Shown one piece after another: positions 34,425 to 42,038 of a DNA stretch of 64,000 nucleotides; within the stretch, counting starts at the first letter, position 1, and every line of letters begins with the position of its first letter. The translations under genes and the position numbers were made by a program. The notes under the pieces were generated by a model. That model made no database searches. It saw only the letters and a list, made by a program, of their open reading frames with translations, and was not told where the DNA came from. The stretch is from Microvirga mediterraneensis (GTDB lineage: Bacteria; Pseudomonadota; Alphaproteobacteria; Rhizobiales; Beijerinckiaceae). The stretch spans positions 3,332,001 to 3,396,000 of the forward strand of contig NZ_JACDXJ010000001.1 in NCBI RefSeq assembly GCF_013520865.1, read 5' to 3'.

Positions 34425-36218
34425 TTACGACTTGTCCTTCGACGGCAGGATCGACCCGACGATGCCGCGCGCGGTATTCGCCAGCACGCTCCCCGTATCC
34501 GGATCGCCCTTGACGAGCGCCCCCATGAAGTGGCGCGCCTGCTTCAGGGTGATGTGCGGCGGCAGCGGCGGCACGTTGGGATCGGTCACCATGTCGAGCA
34601 CGAACGGCCTGTCCGCCGCAAGCGCCCTGTCCCATGCCGGGCCGACCTGCTCCGGGTCCTCCACGCGAAGGCCGTCGAGGCCGATGGATTTCGCGAACTC
34701 GGCGTAAGGCACGTCGGGCAGCGACTGCGAGGATTCCCATTTGGGATCGCCGGACTGCACCCGCTCCTCCCAGGTGACATAGGCGAGATCGCGATTGTTG
34801 AGCACCATGACGACGAGGCGCGGATCGGCCCACCGGTCACGGTACTTGGCGATGGTGATGAGTTCCGCGAGCCCGTTCATCTGCATGGCGCCGTCGCCGA
34901 CGAGCGCGATCACCGGCCGGTCGGGGTGCGCGAACTTCGCCGCGATGGCATAGGGCACCGCGCATCCCATGGTCGCCAGGGTTCCCGAGACGGAACCCAT
35001 CATCCCGCGCCGGAACGCGAGGTCCCGCGCATACCACACGGTGGTCGTGCCACTGTCGGCGGTGACGATGCAGTTTTCGGGCAGGCGCGGCGACAATTCG
35101 GTCGCGACCCGCTGCGGGTTGATCGGCCGGGCGGGCGCGGCGGCCATGCCGTCGAGCTGCTTGCGCGAAACCGCGATATTCGCCTCGATGGTGTCGGCCC
35201 AGGACCGGTCGGTCTTCTCGTCGAGGAGCGGCAGCAGGGCGGCCAATGTGGCGGCCGCGTCGCCCACGAGGTTGACCTCCATGGGATAGCGCAGGCCGAG
35301 CATGCCGGCATCAAGGTCGATCTGCACGCCCCGGGCCTGGCCCTCCTTCGGCAGGAACTCCGTGTAGGGGAAGCTCGATCCGATCATCAGCAGGGTATCG
35401 CAGTTCGCCATGAGCTCCCAGCTCGCCTTCGTTCCCAGAAGGCCGATGGATCCCGTGCAGAACGGCAGGTCGTCAGGCACGACGGCCTTGCCGAGAAGCG
35501 CCTTGGCGACGCCGGCTCCCAGCCGTTCCGCGACGGCGATGACCTCATCGGTCGCTCCGAGCGCTCCCGCTCCGACCAGGATGGCGACCCGTTCGCCCGC
35601 GTTCAGCACCTCCGCGGCCCGGCCGAGCGCCGCCGCGTCGGGAACGACGGGCGACATCTCGATGCCGACGCCCGAATGGGTCATTCCGTGCTCGCGCGCC
35701 GGCTGGACCATCGGCTCGGCCTGGAGGTCGTTGGGGAGGATCACGCAGGTGACCCGCCGCTCCGCCTTGGCGATCCGATAGGCCCGGTCGATCAGGTGCC
35801 GGACCTGCTCGGGCGTCGAAGCCGTCTCGACATAGGCGCCGGCCACGTCCTTGAAGAGCGTCTGCAGGTCGAGGTCCTGCTGGTAGTGAGCCCCGATGAC
35901 GGTGCGGGCCTGCTGCCCGACGAGGGCCAGGACCGGCTGGTGATCCAGCTTGGCATCGTAGAGACCGTTCAGGAGGTGGATGGCCCCGGGTCCCGAGGTC
36001 GCGATGCAGATTCCGACCTCGCCCGTGAACTTCGCCTCCGCGCATGCCATCAGCCCGGCCATCTCCTCGTGCCGCGCCTGGACGAACTCGATGGAATCCT
36101 CCACGCGGGAGAGTGCGCCGATCAGGCCGCCGATGCCGTCGCCGGGATAGCCGTAGACCCGGCGCACCCCCCACTCCTGCAAGCGCTGCCATATGAAATC
36201 GGCCACTGTCTCTGCCAT
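34425..36218 (-). CDS. Thiamine-pyrophosphate-dependent enzyme, pyruvate oxidase/dehydrogenase (PoxB)-like
   Basis: A 597-residue ThDP enzyme of the acetolactate synthase/pyruvate oxidase family. The N-terminal Pyr domain has YGYPGDGIGGLIGAL and FVQARHEEMAGLMACAEAKFTG with the catalytic Glu; the middle domain has ILVGAGALGATDE. The C-terminal PP domain holds the ThDP motif GDGAMQMNGLAELITIAKY ending in VMVLNNRD. Family members decarboxylate 2-oxo acids such as pyruvate to acetate, feeding electrons to quinone or oxygen. Compared with PoxB the order and length match, though the C-terminal membrane-binding peptide is not obvious. Substrate and electron acceptor cannot be fixed from sequence. 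Confidence 0.9.
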   Translation of the reverse strand: MAETVADFIWQRLQEWGVRRVYGYPGDGIGGLIGALSRVEDSIEFVQARHEEMAGLMACAEAKFTGEVGICIATSGPGAIHLLNGLYDAKLDHQPVLALVGQQARTVIGAHYQQDLDLQTLFKDVAGAYVETASTPEQVRHLIDRAYRIAKAERRVTCVILPNDLQAEPMVQPAREHGMTHSGVGIEMSPVVPDAAALGRAAEVLNAGERVAILVGAGALGATDEVIAVAERLGAGVAKALLGKAVVPDDLPFCTGSIGLLGTKASWELMANCDTLLMIGSSFPYTEFLPKEGQARGVQIDLDAGMLGLRYPMEVNLVGDAAATLAALLPLLDEKTDRSWADTIEANIAVSRKQLDGMAAAPARPINPQRVATELSPRLPENCIVTADSGTTTVWYARDLAFRRGMMGSVSGTLATMGCAVPYAIAAKFAHPDRPVIALVGDGAMQMNGLAELITIAKYRDRWADPRLVVMVLNNRDLAYVTWEERVQSGDPKWESSQSLPDVPYAEFAKSIGLDGLRVEDPEQVGPAWDRALAADRPFVLDMVTDPNVPPLPPHITLKQARHFMGALVKGDPDTGSVLANTARGIVGSILPSKDKS

Positions 36219-36476
36219 AACGGGCTCCTGTCTGGGATCACCCGTTCAACACATGCGGCTCCGGCGCGGTTGCATTCGGGCACGTCCGCGCGCTGCGAGC
36301 CGCGCAGGCGGAGGAAGCGTCGTCCGGCTTGAAGCCTGAGCGCGACGACACATAATTACGCCGCATGCGATCCGGCTTTTTCCGCAGGATCCGTCCGAGC
36401 CACAGTAGCCCCATGAGCCATGCTGAGATAGGAGACGGCAGCTTGGTCTACCTTGCGACCTGACAGGAACTTTGAA

Positions 36477-37493
36477 GTGTTTGCCGTGCCACAGCCCCCG
36501 ACCAACGAAGCCGAGCGGCTCGATTTCCTCTATTCCTGCGGGATCCTCGACACGTCTCCGGATGAGCGGTTCGACCGCATCACGCGTCTGGCTGCCCAGT
36601 TCTACGAAGCAGATGCCGCGTTCATCGGCTTCATCGACGACCGCTATCAATGGATGAAGTCGATCCAGGGTGAGGGCCTCGCCTCCTGGATCGAGCGGGA
36701 CCGGTCCGTCTGCCAGCTCGTGATCGCGTCTGGAAAACCTCTCGTCATCGGGGACATGAAGGCCGATTCACGACTCGAGGGGCATCCGGTCGTTCCCCTC
36801 CTGCCCTTTCGATTCTACGCCGGCGTGCCGCTCGTGACGGATGACGGCGCCGCCGTCGCGTCGCTGTGCATCCTCAAGCGCGAGCCGCAGGACGCGGACG
36901 GGTTCAACCTGTCTCCCCTGGAGGATCTCGGGGCGATTGCCATGGACGAACTCGAACTCTGGCGGCTCAACCGGGAACTCGAACGGGCCTCCACGACCGA
37001 CGGCCTGACCGGCCTGGCGAACCGGCGTGCCTTCGATGCCGCCCTCGATCAGGCGTGGCGCCGGCTCGAGCGCACGCGGGAGCCCCTGTCCCTCCTGCTC
37101 TTCGATCTCGATTTCTTCAAGATCCTCAACGACCGGGCCGGGCATCCGGCAGGCGACGAGGCGCTCCGGCATTTTGCCAAAATCCTGTCGGAAGCGACCG
37201 GGCGACCGGACGATTTCGCGGCGCGCTACGGGGGCGAGGAATTCGCCCTTGTCCTGCCGGACACCGACGGGGCCGGAGCCCTGGCGGTCGCCCGGGCCGT
37301 CAGGGATTCCCTCGCCTCGGCCAGGATCGCGCATCCGGGCGGCATCGGCGGGTGCCTGACGACGAGCATCGGGCTCGCGACCATCGGCCCGGAGGACGTG
37401 GATTGTCCGGACGCTCTGGTGGCGCGCGCCGATACGGCCCTCTACCGGGCCAAGCAGCAAGGCCGCGATTGCTGCGTTCCTTGGAGCGCCTGA
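36477..37493 (+). CDS. GAF-GGDEF diguanylate cyclase
   Basis: A 338-residue cytosolic c-di-GMP synthase. The preferred start is GTG 36477, seven bases after AGGAA; TTG 36453 would add eight residues. Residues about 20-150 form a GAF domain (RFDRITRLAAQFYEADAAFIGFIDDRYQWMKS). A GGDEF domain follows: TTDGLTGLANRRAFD, then ARYGGEEFALVLP with the intact GGEEF active site. An inhibitory RxxD site (RPDD) lies five residues upstream of it, so product inhibition is expected. The GAF ligand is unknown. Divergent from the TPP-enzyme gene. Confidence 0.94.
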   Translation: MFAVPQPPTNEAERLDFLYSCGILDTSPDERFDRITRLAAQFYEADAAFIGFIDDRYQWMKSIQGEGLASWIERDRSVCQLVIASGKPLVIGDMKADSRLEGHPVVPLLPFRFYAGVPLVTDDGAAVASLCILKREPQDADGFNLSPLEDLGAIAMDELELWRLNRELERASTTDGLTGLANRRAFDAALDQAWRRLERTREPLSLLLFDLDFFKILNDRAGHPAGDEALRHFAKILSEATGRPDDFAARYGGEEFALVLPDTDGAGALAVARAVRDSLASARIAHPGGIGGCLTTSIGLATIGPEDVDCPDALVARADTALYRAKQQGRDCCVPWSA

Positions 37494-37565
37494 TCCGGCA
37501 GGCGCCATTCTCCTTTGCGCAGGCGACGCTTATGATGGCCGCGCGGCCTTTTCAGGCGGCGGGAG

Positions 37566-39458
37566 ATGGCCATGGCGACGAAGTCTCAGCTCACCCAGCC
37601 GACGGGGACGACGCAGGAGCCGGCTCCGTTTTCTCCGTCGCCCCTCCTGATCGATCCGCGCAGGGGCGACGTGGAGGACGACCTCGCGAGCACCAAGAGC
37701 CGGTCGCTCGTCGCCATCGGCGGGCGGCTCCTGGCGGAAATCAGCATTCCGAAGCTCATCCTGGCGTGGATCATGCTGATCGGCCTTCCGGCCGTTCTTC
37801 TGGGGCTCGCGCCCCTGGTAGTCCTGGGATGGGCCGCCAAGCTCACCGGGCAGATGGCGACGGCGCTTGCCGGCTTCTGGCCGCTGCTCATCCTTGCCGG
37901 TCTCGCAGCCCTCGCTTGGTTCGGCGGCAGGACCGTGGTGCGCGCGGCGGAACGAAGCTTCTGGTCGCTCAACGCCCTGGCCGTCCAGCCCGTCTATACC
38001 CTGTTCCGCGAAGGGCTGCGGCACATCGCCGGCAAGCTCGCCCCCGATCTCCGGCCACGTCGGCTGACGCGCCTCTACGCAATCGCCGCCCTCGGCGGCG
38101 GCCTTCTGGTGAGCGTCCTCGCGTGCTCGCTCGTCGTCCTCGCCTGGCCCGCGTCGCGCTGGGTCGGCGACGCGAGGGACCTCCTGGCGCCGCTCCAGCT
38201 GATCGTGCCGGCCCTCGCCAACGCGGCCGTCATCATCGGATGCTACGTCACGGGGGCGGCCCTGGTGTGGGCCGTGGCCGATGCGGCCCTGGGACGACCG
38301 GCCGATCTCATGGCCTTCGACGACATCCCGTCCGAGTCACGCACGTGGCGCGTCGCGCACCTGTCGGATCTCCATGCGGTCGGCGATCGCTACGGCTTTC
38401 GCATCGAGAGTGGGCGCATGGGACCCCGGGGCAACGAGCGGATGCGCCATGTCCTGGACAGGCTGGACGCGGTCCATGGGCGCCAGCCCCTGGACCTCGT
38501 TCTGATCACCGGCGACATGACCGACGCCGGCCGCTCCGGCGAATGGGCGGAGTTCATGGAGGCCGTTGCGGATCATCCCGCCTTGGCCGAGCGCCTGCTG
38601 ATCCTTCCCGGCAACCATGACGTGAACGTGGTCGACCGCGCCAATCCGGCGCGGCTCGAGCTGCCGACGAGCCCCGGCAAGCGCCTGCGCCAACTGCGCA
38701 CGCTCTCCGTCATGGAGGCCCTGCACGGCGGCAGGGTTCTCTGCTTCGACACCGGGACCGGCCGCCTCGGCCCCAGCTTGAGCGAGCGGCTCGCGCCGCA
38801 TCGCGACGACATCGCGGCCTTCGCGGACGACGGCGGCATCCGCCGGTCCATCCGGCTGACCCGGATCTGGGACGACGTGTTTCCCATGGTCGTTCCGCCG
38901 ACGACCGAGGACGGGTTGGGCGTGCTGATCCTCAACTCGAACGCGGAGGCGCATTTCTCCTTCACGAATGCGCTCGGCCTGATCTCGGCCCTCCACGCGA
39001 AGGATCTGGCGGCCGCGATGAATCTCTACCCGCGCGCCGGCTGGATCGTGGCGCTGCATCATCATCTGGTGGAATATCCCACGCCCGCGAAAGCGTTCTC
39101 CGAGCGCATCGGCACGGCTCTCATCAACGGAACCTGGTTCATCGGGCAGCTTCGCTCCTTCGCCGACCGGATCGTGGTGTTCCATGGGCACCGGCACACC
39201 GAATGGATCGGACAATGCGCAGGCGTGCGGATCGTCTCCGCGTCCTCTCCGGTCATGAACGCGCCGCAGAACGGCAGCGTCTCGTTCTTCGTTCATACCC
39301 TCGCGGTCAGCGACAGCGCGCTGAAACTCGCCTCCCCTGAGCGCGTCGAGGTCAGGCTTCCGGACGCGACCGGTCGGGAAGGAGCAGTTCCGTCTCCTCC
39401 GGCGGACCGAGCAGCATCGCCAGCCACCGGGTCGATGGATCCTGGGCGCAGAAGGTGA
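37566..39458 (+). CDS. Membrane-anchored metallophosphoesterase
   Basis: A 630-residue protein. The N-terminal 240 residues contain several hydrophobic helices (LILAWIMLIGLPAVLLGLAPLVVLGW, then AGFWPLLILAGLAALAWFGG and two more). From about residue 260 there is a calcineurin-like phosphoesterase domain: VAHLSDLHAVGDRYG, LVLITGDMTDAG, LLILPGNHDVN and IVVFHGHRHTEW, which hold the Asp, His and Asn metal ligands in order. The substrate is unknown; a cyclic nucleotide or membrane phospho-compound is possible. An ATG two codons on (37572) is an alternative start. Its last 107 bases overlap the convergent AI-2E gene. Confidence 0.88.
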   Translation: MAMATKSQLTQPTGTTQEPAPFSPSPLLIDPRRGDVEDDLASTKSRSLVAIGGRLLAEISIPKLILAWIMLIGLPAVLLGLAPLVVLGWAAKLTGQMATALAGFWPLLILAGLAALAWFGGRTVVRAAERSFWSLNALAVQPVYTLFREGLRHIAGKLAPDLRPRRLTRLYAIAALGGGLLVSVLACSLVVLAWPASRWVGDARDLLAPLQLIVPALANAAVIIGCYVTGAALVWAVADAALGRPADLMAFDDIPSESRTWRVAHLSDLHAVGDRYGFRIESGRMGPRGNERMRHVLDRLDAVHGRQPLDLVLITGDMTDAGRSGEWAEFMEAVADHPALAERLLILPGNHDVNVVDRANPARLELPTSPGKRLRQLRTLSVMEALHGGRVLCFDTGTGRLGPSLSERLAPHRDDIAAFADDGGIRRSIRLTRIWDDVFPMVVPPTTEDGLGVLILNSNAEAHFSFTNALGLISALHAKDLAAAMNLYPRAGWIVALHHHLVEYPTPAKAFSERIGTALINGTWFIGQLRSFADRIVVFHGHRHTEWIGQCAGVRIVSASSPVMNAPQNGSVSFFVHTLAVSDSALKLASPERVEVRLPDATGREGAVPSPPADRAASPATGSMDPGRRR

Positions 39459-40455
39459 GAACCGCGATGGTGATCGGCAGGCCGATGAAGGTGCCCGGCA
39501 GGCCCCACAGGAACGTCCAGAGGAAGATCGAGAACAGCACCACGGAAGGAGACATGGCCAGCACGCTTCCGGACAGGCGCGGTTCGATATAGCTGCCGAC
39601 CACGAACTGGATGACGTTCAGGCAGGCGAAGACCACGATGACGGCCTGCCACGTGTCGAACTCGACCATGGCGAGCAGGGTCGGAAAAAGCGTCGCGATG
39701 AACGGGCCGATGAACGGGATGTAGTTCAGCGTGAAGGCGATCACGCCCCATTCCTGCGCGAGCGGCAGGCCGAAGAGCACCGCAAAGGCCCAGACGAGCG
39801 CGCCGGTGAGAATGCTCATCAGGGTCCGCACCACCATGTAGCGCCGGATCTTCACGCCGGTTTCCGCGCTCCCGGCCAGCAGGACCCGCGCGATGCGGCG
39901 GTTCGGGAGAGCCTCGACTTTCCGGGCCGTCGCCTCGACCTCAAGGAGGCCGAGGATGACATAGACGAGGACGACGAGCCAGAAGCTCAGGGTCGTGTTG
40001 ACTTGGCTCGTCAGCTTCTGCGTCAGGCCCACGAGCCAGCCGATGTTGAAGTGGTCAGCCCAGAGGCTCGCTACCGCGACACCCTGCTCCTCGAGCCAGA
40101 ACGCCGTCTGGTTGTAGAGTTCCTGGAACCGGCCCAGGTTGCCCAGGATCCAGCGCCCGACGCGGCTGAACGCCCAGACGATGAGCGACGCGAAGCCGCT
40201 GAAGGCCACCACGAGCAACAGGATGCTGACGGCCAGGGCCAGGAGACGCGGGATATAGGTCTGAAGCCGGAACTGGAGCGGCCAGACGAGCGCGATCAGG
40301 AACAGCGCGAAGGCGAAAGGCGCGATGACCGCCTCGGCCGCGTAGATCGCGCCCAGCAGGGCCAGGACCACGAGGGTGATCAACGGCCAATGCATCGACC
40401 CGGGACGAGAGGGTGTGCGCTGCGCTGCATCCGAGGGAACCTGCGGCCGATCCAT
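39352..40455 (-). CDS. AI-2E family transporter
   Basis: A 367-residue inner-membrane protein. The chosen ATG (MDRPQVPSDAAQR) follows GGGAAAG; an upstream Met would add 50 polar residues. Helices begin with MHWPLITLVVLALLGAIYAAEAVIAPFAFALFLIALVWPL. The family core ALVWAFAVLFGLPLAQEWGVIAFTLNYIPFIGPFIATLFP is clear, followed by VGSYIEPRLSGSVLAMSP and LWTFLWGLPGTFIGLP. Family members export autoinducer-2, ions or Na+; no function can be fixed here. It overlaps the end of the metallophosphoesterase gene by 107 bases on the opposite strand. Confidence 0.92.
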   Translation of the reverse strand: MDRPQVPSDAAQRTPSRPGSMHWPLITLVVLALLGAIYAAEAVIAPFAFALFLIALVWPLQFRLQTYIPRLLALAVSILLLVVAFSGFASLIVWAFSRVGRWILGNLGRFQELYNQTAFWLEEQGVAVASLWADHFNIGWLVGLTQKLTSQVNTTLSFWLVVLVYVILGLLEVEATARKVEALPNRRIARVLLAGSAETGVKIRRYMVVRTLMSILTGALVWAFAVLFGLPLAQEWGVIAFTLNYIPFIGPFIATLFPTLLAMVEFDTWQAVIVVFACLNVIQFVVGSYIEPRLSGSVLAMSPSVVLFSIFLWTFLWGLPGTFIGLPITIAVLTFCAQDPSTRWLAMLLGPPEETELLLPDRSRPEA

Positions 40456-40641
40456 GTGGTCTTTCCCGGTTGGGCTTATGCGTCGAGGAGTCATGCTTCC
40501 TCGGCGGCCGCCTGTCGTTGTCGGCGCTGCGTCGAGTTCGAGGGACGGCAAGTCCGGGTTCTCGCCTGCAGACCGGATGATGTCCCGATCCCATCTGCAA
40601 CTCAAGTTTCGTTCATTGCGGAGGGATCGGATGCGCCGGCC

Positions 40642-41661
40642 TCAGCACTCCGCCAGCAGGACATCCAGGTCCGCCGTGGAACGCTTGCCGATATCGTCGG
40701 CGCCGGTCTCCAGGAATTCACTCGCGGCCCGGCGCCCCTCCGTCCGCAGCATCGACACGAACTCCCATTCGCCGTTGAGCTTCGACGACGCGCCGAACCC
40801 GGCGAGCATGTCGCTCCTGATCCGGTGCGTCCGCATCCGCGCCCAGCGCGCGCCCTCGCCCGTTCCGGGATCCGCCACCTGGCGCAGGAGCGCGATCATC
40901 CGGAGTTCCTTCATCAGGGGAGAGTTGAAGGAGATCTCGTTGAGGCGGTTGAGGATGTCGGCTGCCGTGCGCGGCATCTCCTTGCGCTCGCGCGGGTTGA
41001 TCTGCACCAGGATGGCGTCGTTCGCGTCGGTCTCGCGCACCAGCGGCGTGATGGTGGGATTGCCCACATAGCCTCCGTCCCAATAGAGCTCGCCGTCGAT
41101 CTCGATGGCGGCGAACATCGTGGGCAGGCAGGCGGACGCCAGAAGCACGTCGGGCGTGATCTCCCCATTGCGAAAGATGCGACCGCGCCCCGTTCGCACG
41201 CTCGTCGCCGTGACGAACAACTGGATCGGCGACGCGCCCAGGCGCTCGAAATCGATGCTCTCGGCCAGGATGTGGCGCAGCGGATTGAAGCCGGAGGGGT
41301 TGATGTCGGATGGTGCGAGAAGGCGCGAGGTCAGGTCCATCGCCACATAGGCCGGGGACGTGTCGAGGGTCCAGCGACCCATGAGCCGGTCCAGGGGCGA
41401 CCGCTGCAGCGGACTGAAGGCCGCGGCCCGCGACACGCGCTCCCAATATCGGTCGAGTGCATGGCGCGCGCCCTCCGCGCCCCCTTCGAGCCAGCCATCC
41501 GCCAGCACGGCGGCGTTCATCGCGCCGGCCGACGTGCCGGAGATGCCCGCGATGCGCAGCCAAGGCTCCTCGAGAAGCCGGTCCAGCACACCCCAGGTGA
41601 ACGCACCGTGAGAGCCCCCGCCCTGAAGGGCCAGATCGACCAGGACAGGCCTCCGTTTCAT
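40642..41661 (-). CDS. Patatin-like phospholipase
   Basis: A 339-residue lipid acyl hydrolase. The start (MKRRPVLVDLALQGGGSHGAF) follows GGAGG; an upstream Met would add 37 residues without family similarity. The oxyanion-hole motif is QGGGSHGAF, the nucleophile motif GISGTSAGAMNA, and the catalytic Asp lies in YWDGGYVGNPTI. There is no signal peptide, so it acts at the cytoplasmic face of the membrane or is exported by other means. The gene stands 186 bases upstream of the AI-2E gene on the same strand. Confidence 0.93.
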   Translation of the reverse strand: MKRRPVLVDLALQGGGSHGAFTWGVLDRLLEEPWLRIAGISGTSAGAMNAAVLADGWLEGGAEGARHALDRYWERVSRAAAFSPLQRSPLDRLMGRWTLDTSPAYVAMDLTSRLLAPSDINPSGFNPLRHILAESIDFERLGASPIQLFVTATSVRTGRGRIFRNGEITPDVLLASACLPTMFAAIEIDGELYWDGGYVGNPTITPLVRETDANDAILVQINPRERKEMPRTAADILNRLNEISFNSPLMKELRMIALLRQVADPGTGEGARWARMRTHRIRSDMLAGFGASSKLNGEWEFVSMLRTEGRRAASEFLETGADDIGKRSTADLDVLLAEC

Positions 41662-42038
41662 GGTGCACCTCCGCCGCGCGAGGCCGATCCGGGCCTCTGT
41701 CGCGCAACCTGGGCCGTCATCATGCAGGCGGCGGCTGTCGGAATTGGGGCAGCCCGGCGGGTACGGAGGCATCGCGGGTGCGGTGGCTGGGAGGCGCCTC
41801 CTGCGTCAAATGGGAACGAGACGGGAGAAAATCGCGAAAAGGCGTCCAGCGCGCTTGGAAACGCGCCATATAAGAACGGGCGTCATGTTTCAGGCAAGGC
41901 GGTGTCGCGCCGTCGCCCTGCCGTGATTTTTTCGGCAAAGCTCTTGCAACCCGGCAGTGATGTCAACCATATTGGGCGATATCGCGCAAAAGCCGGAGTT
42001 TTGCCCCGCTCCCCACCCGGAAGGAGACCGCCCCACCC
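41662..42038. other. Divergent intergenic region upstream of mrp operon, with candidate promoter
   Basis: About 377 bp between the patatin gene and mrpA. A candidate plus-strand promoter is TTGCAA (41944-41949) with CATATT (41968-41973) at an 18-base spacing. A GGAAGGAG ribosome-binding site precedes the mrpA ATG. No coding sequence, palindromic operator or RNA gene is evident in the rest. Confidence 0.35.
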
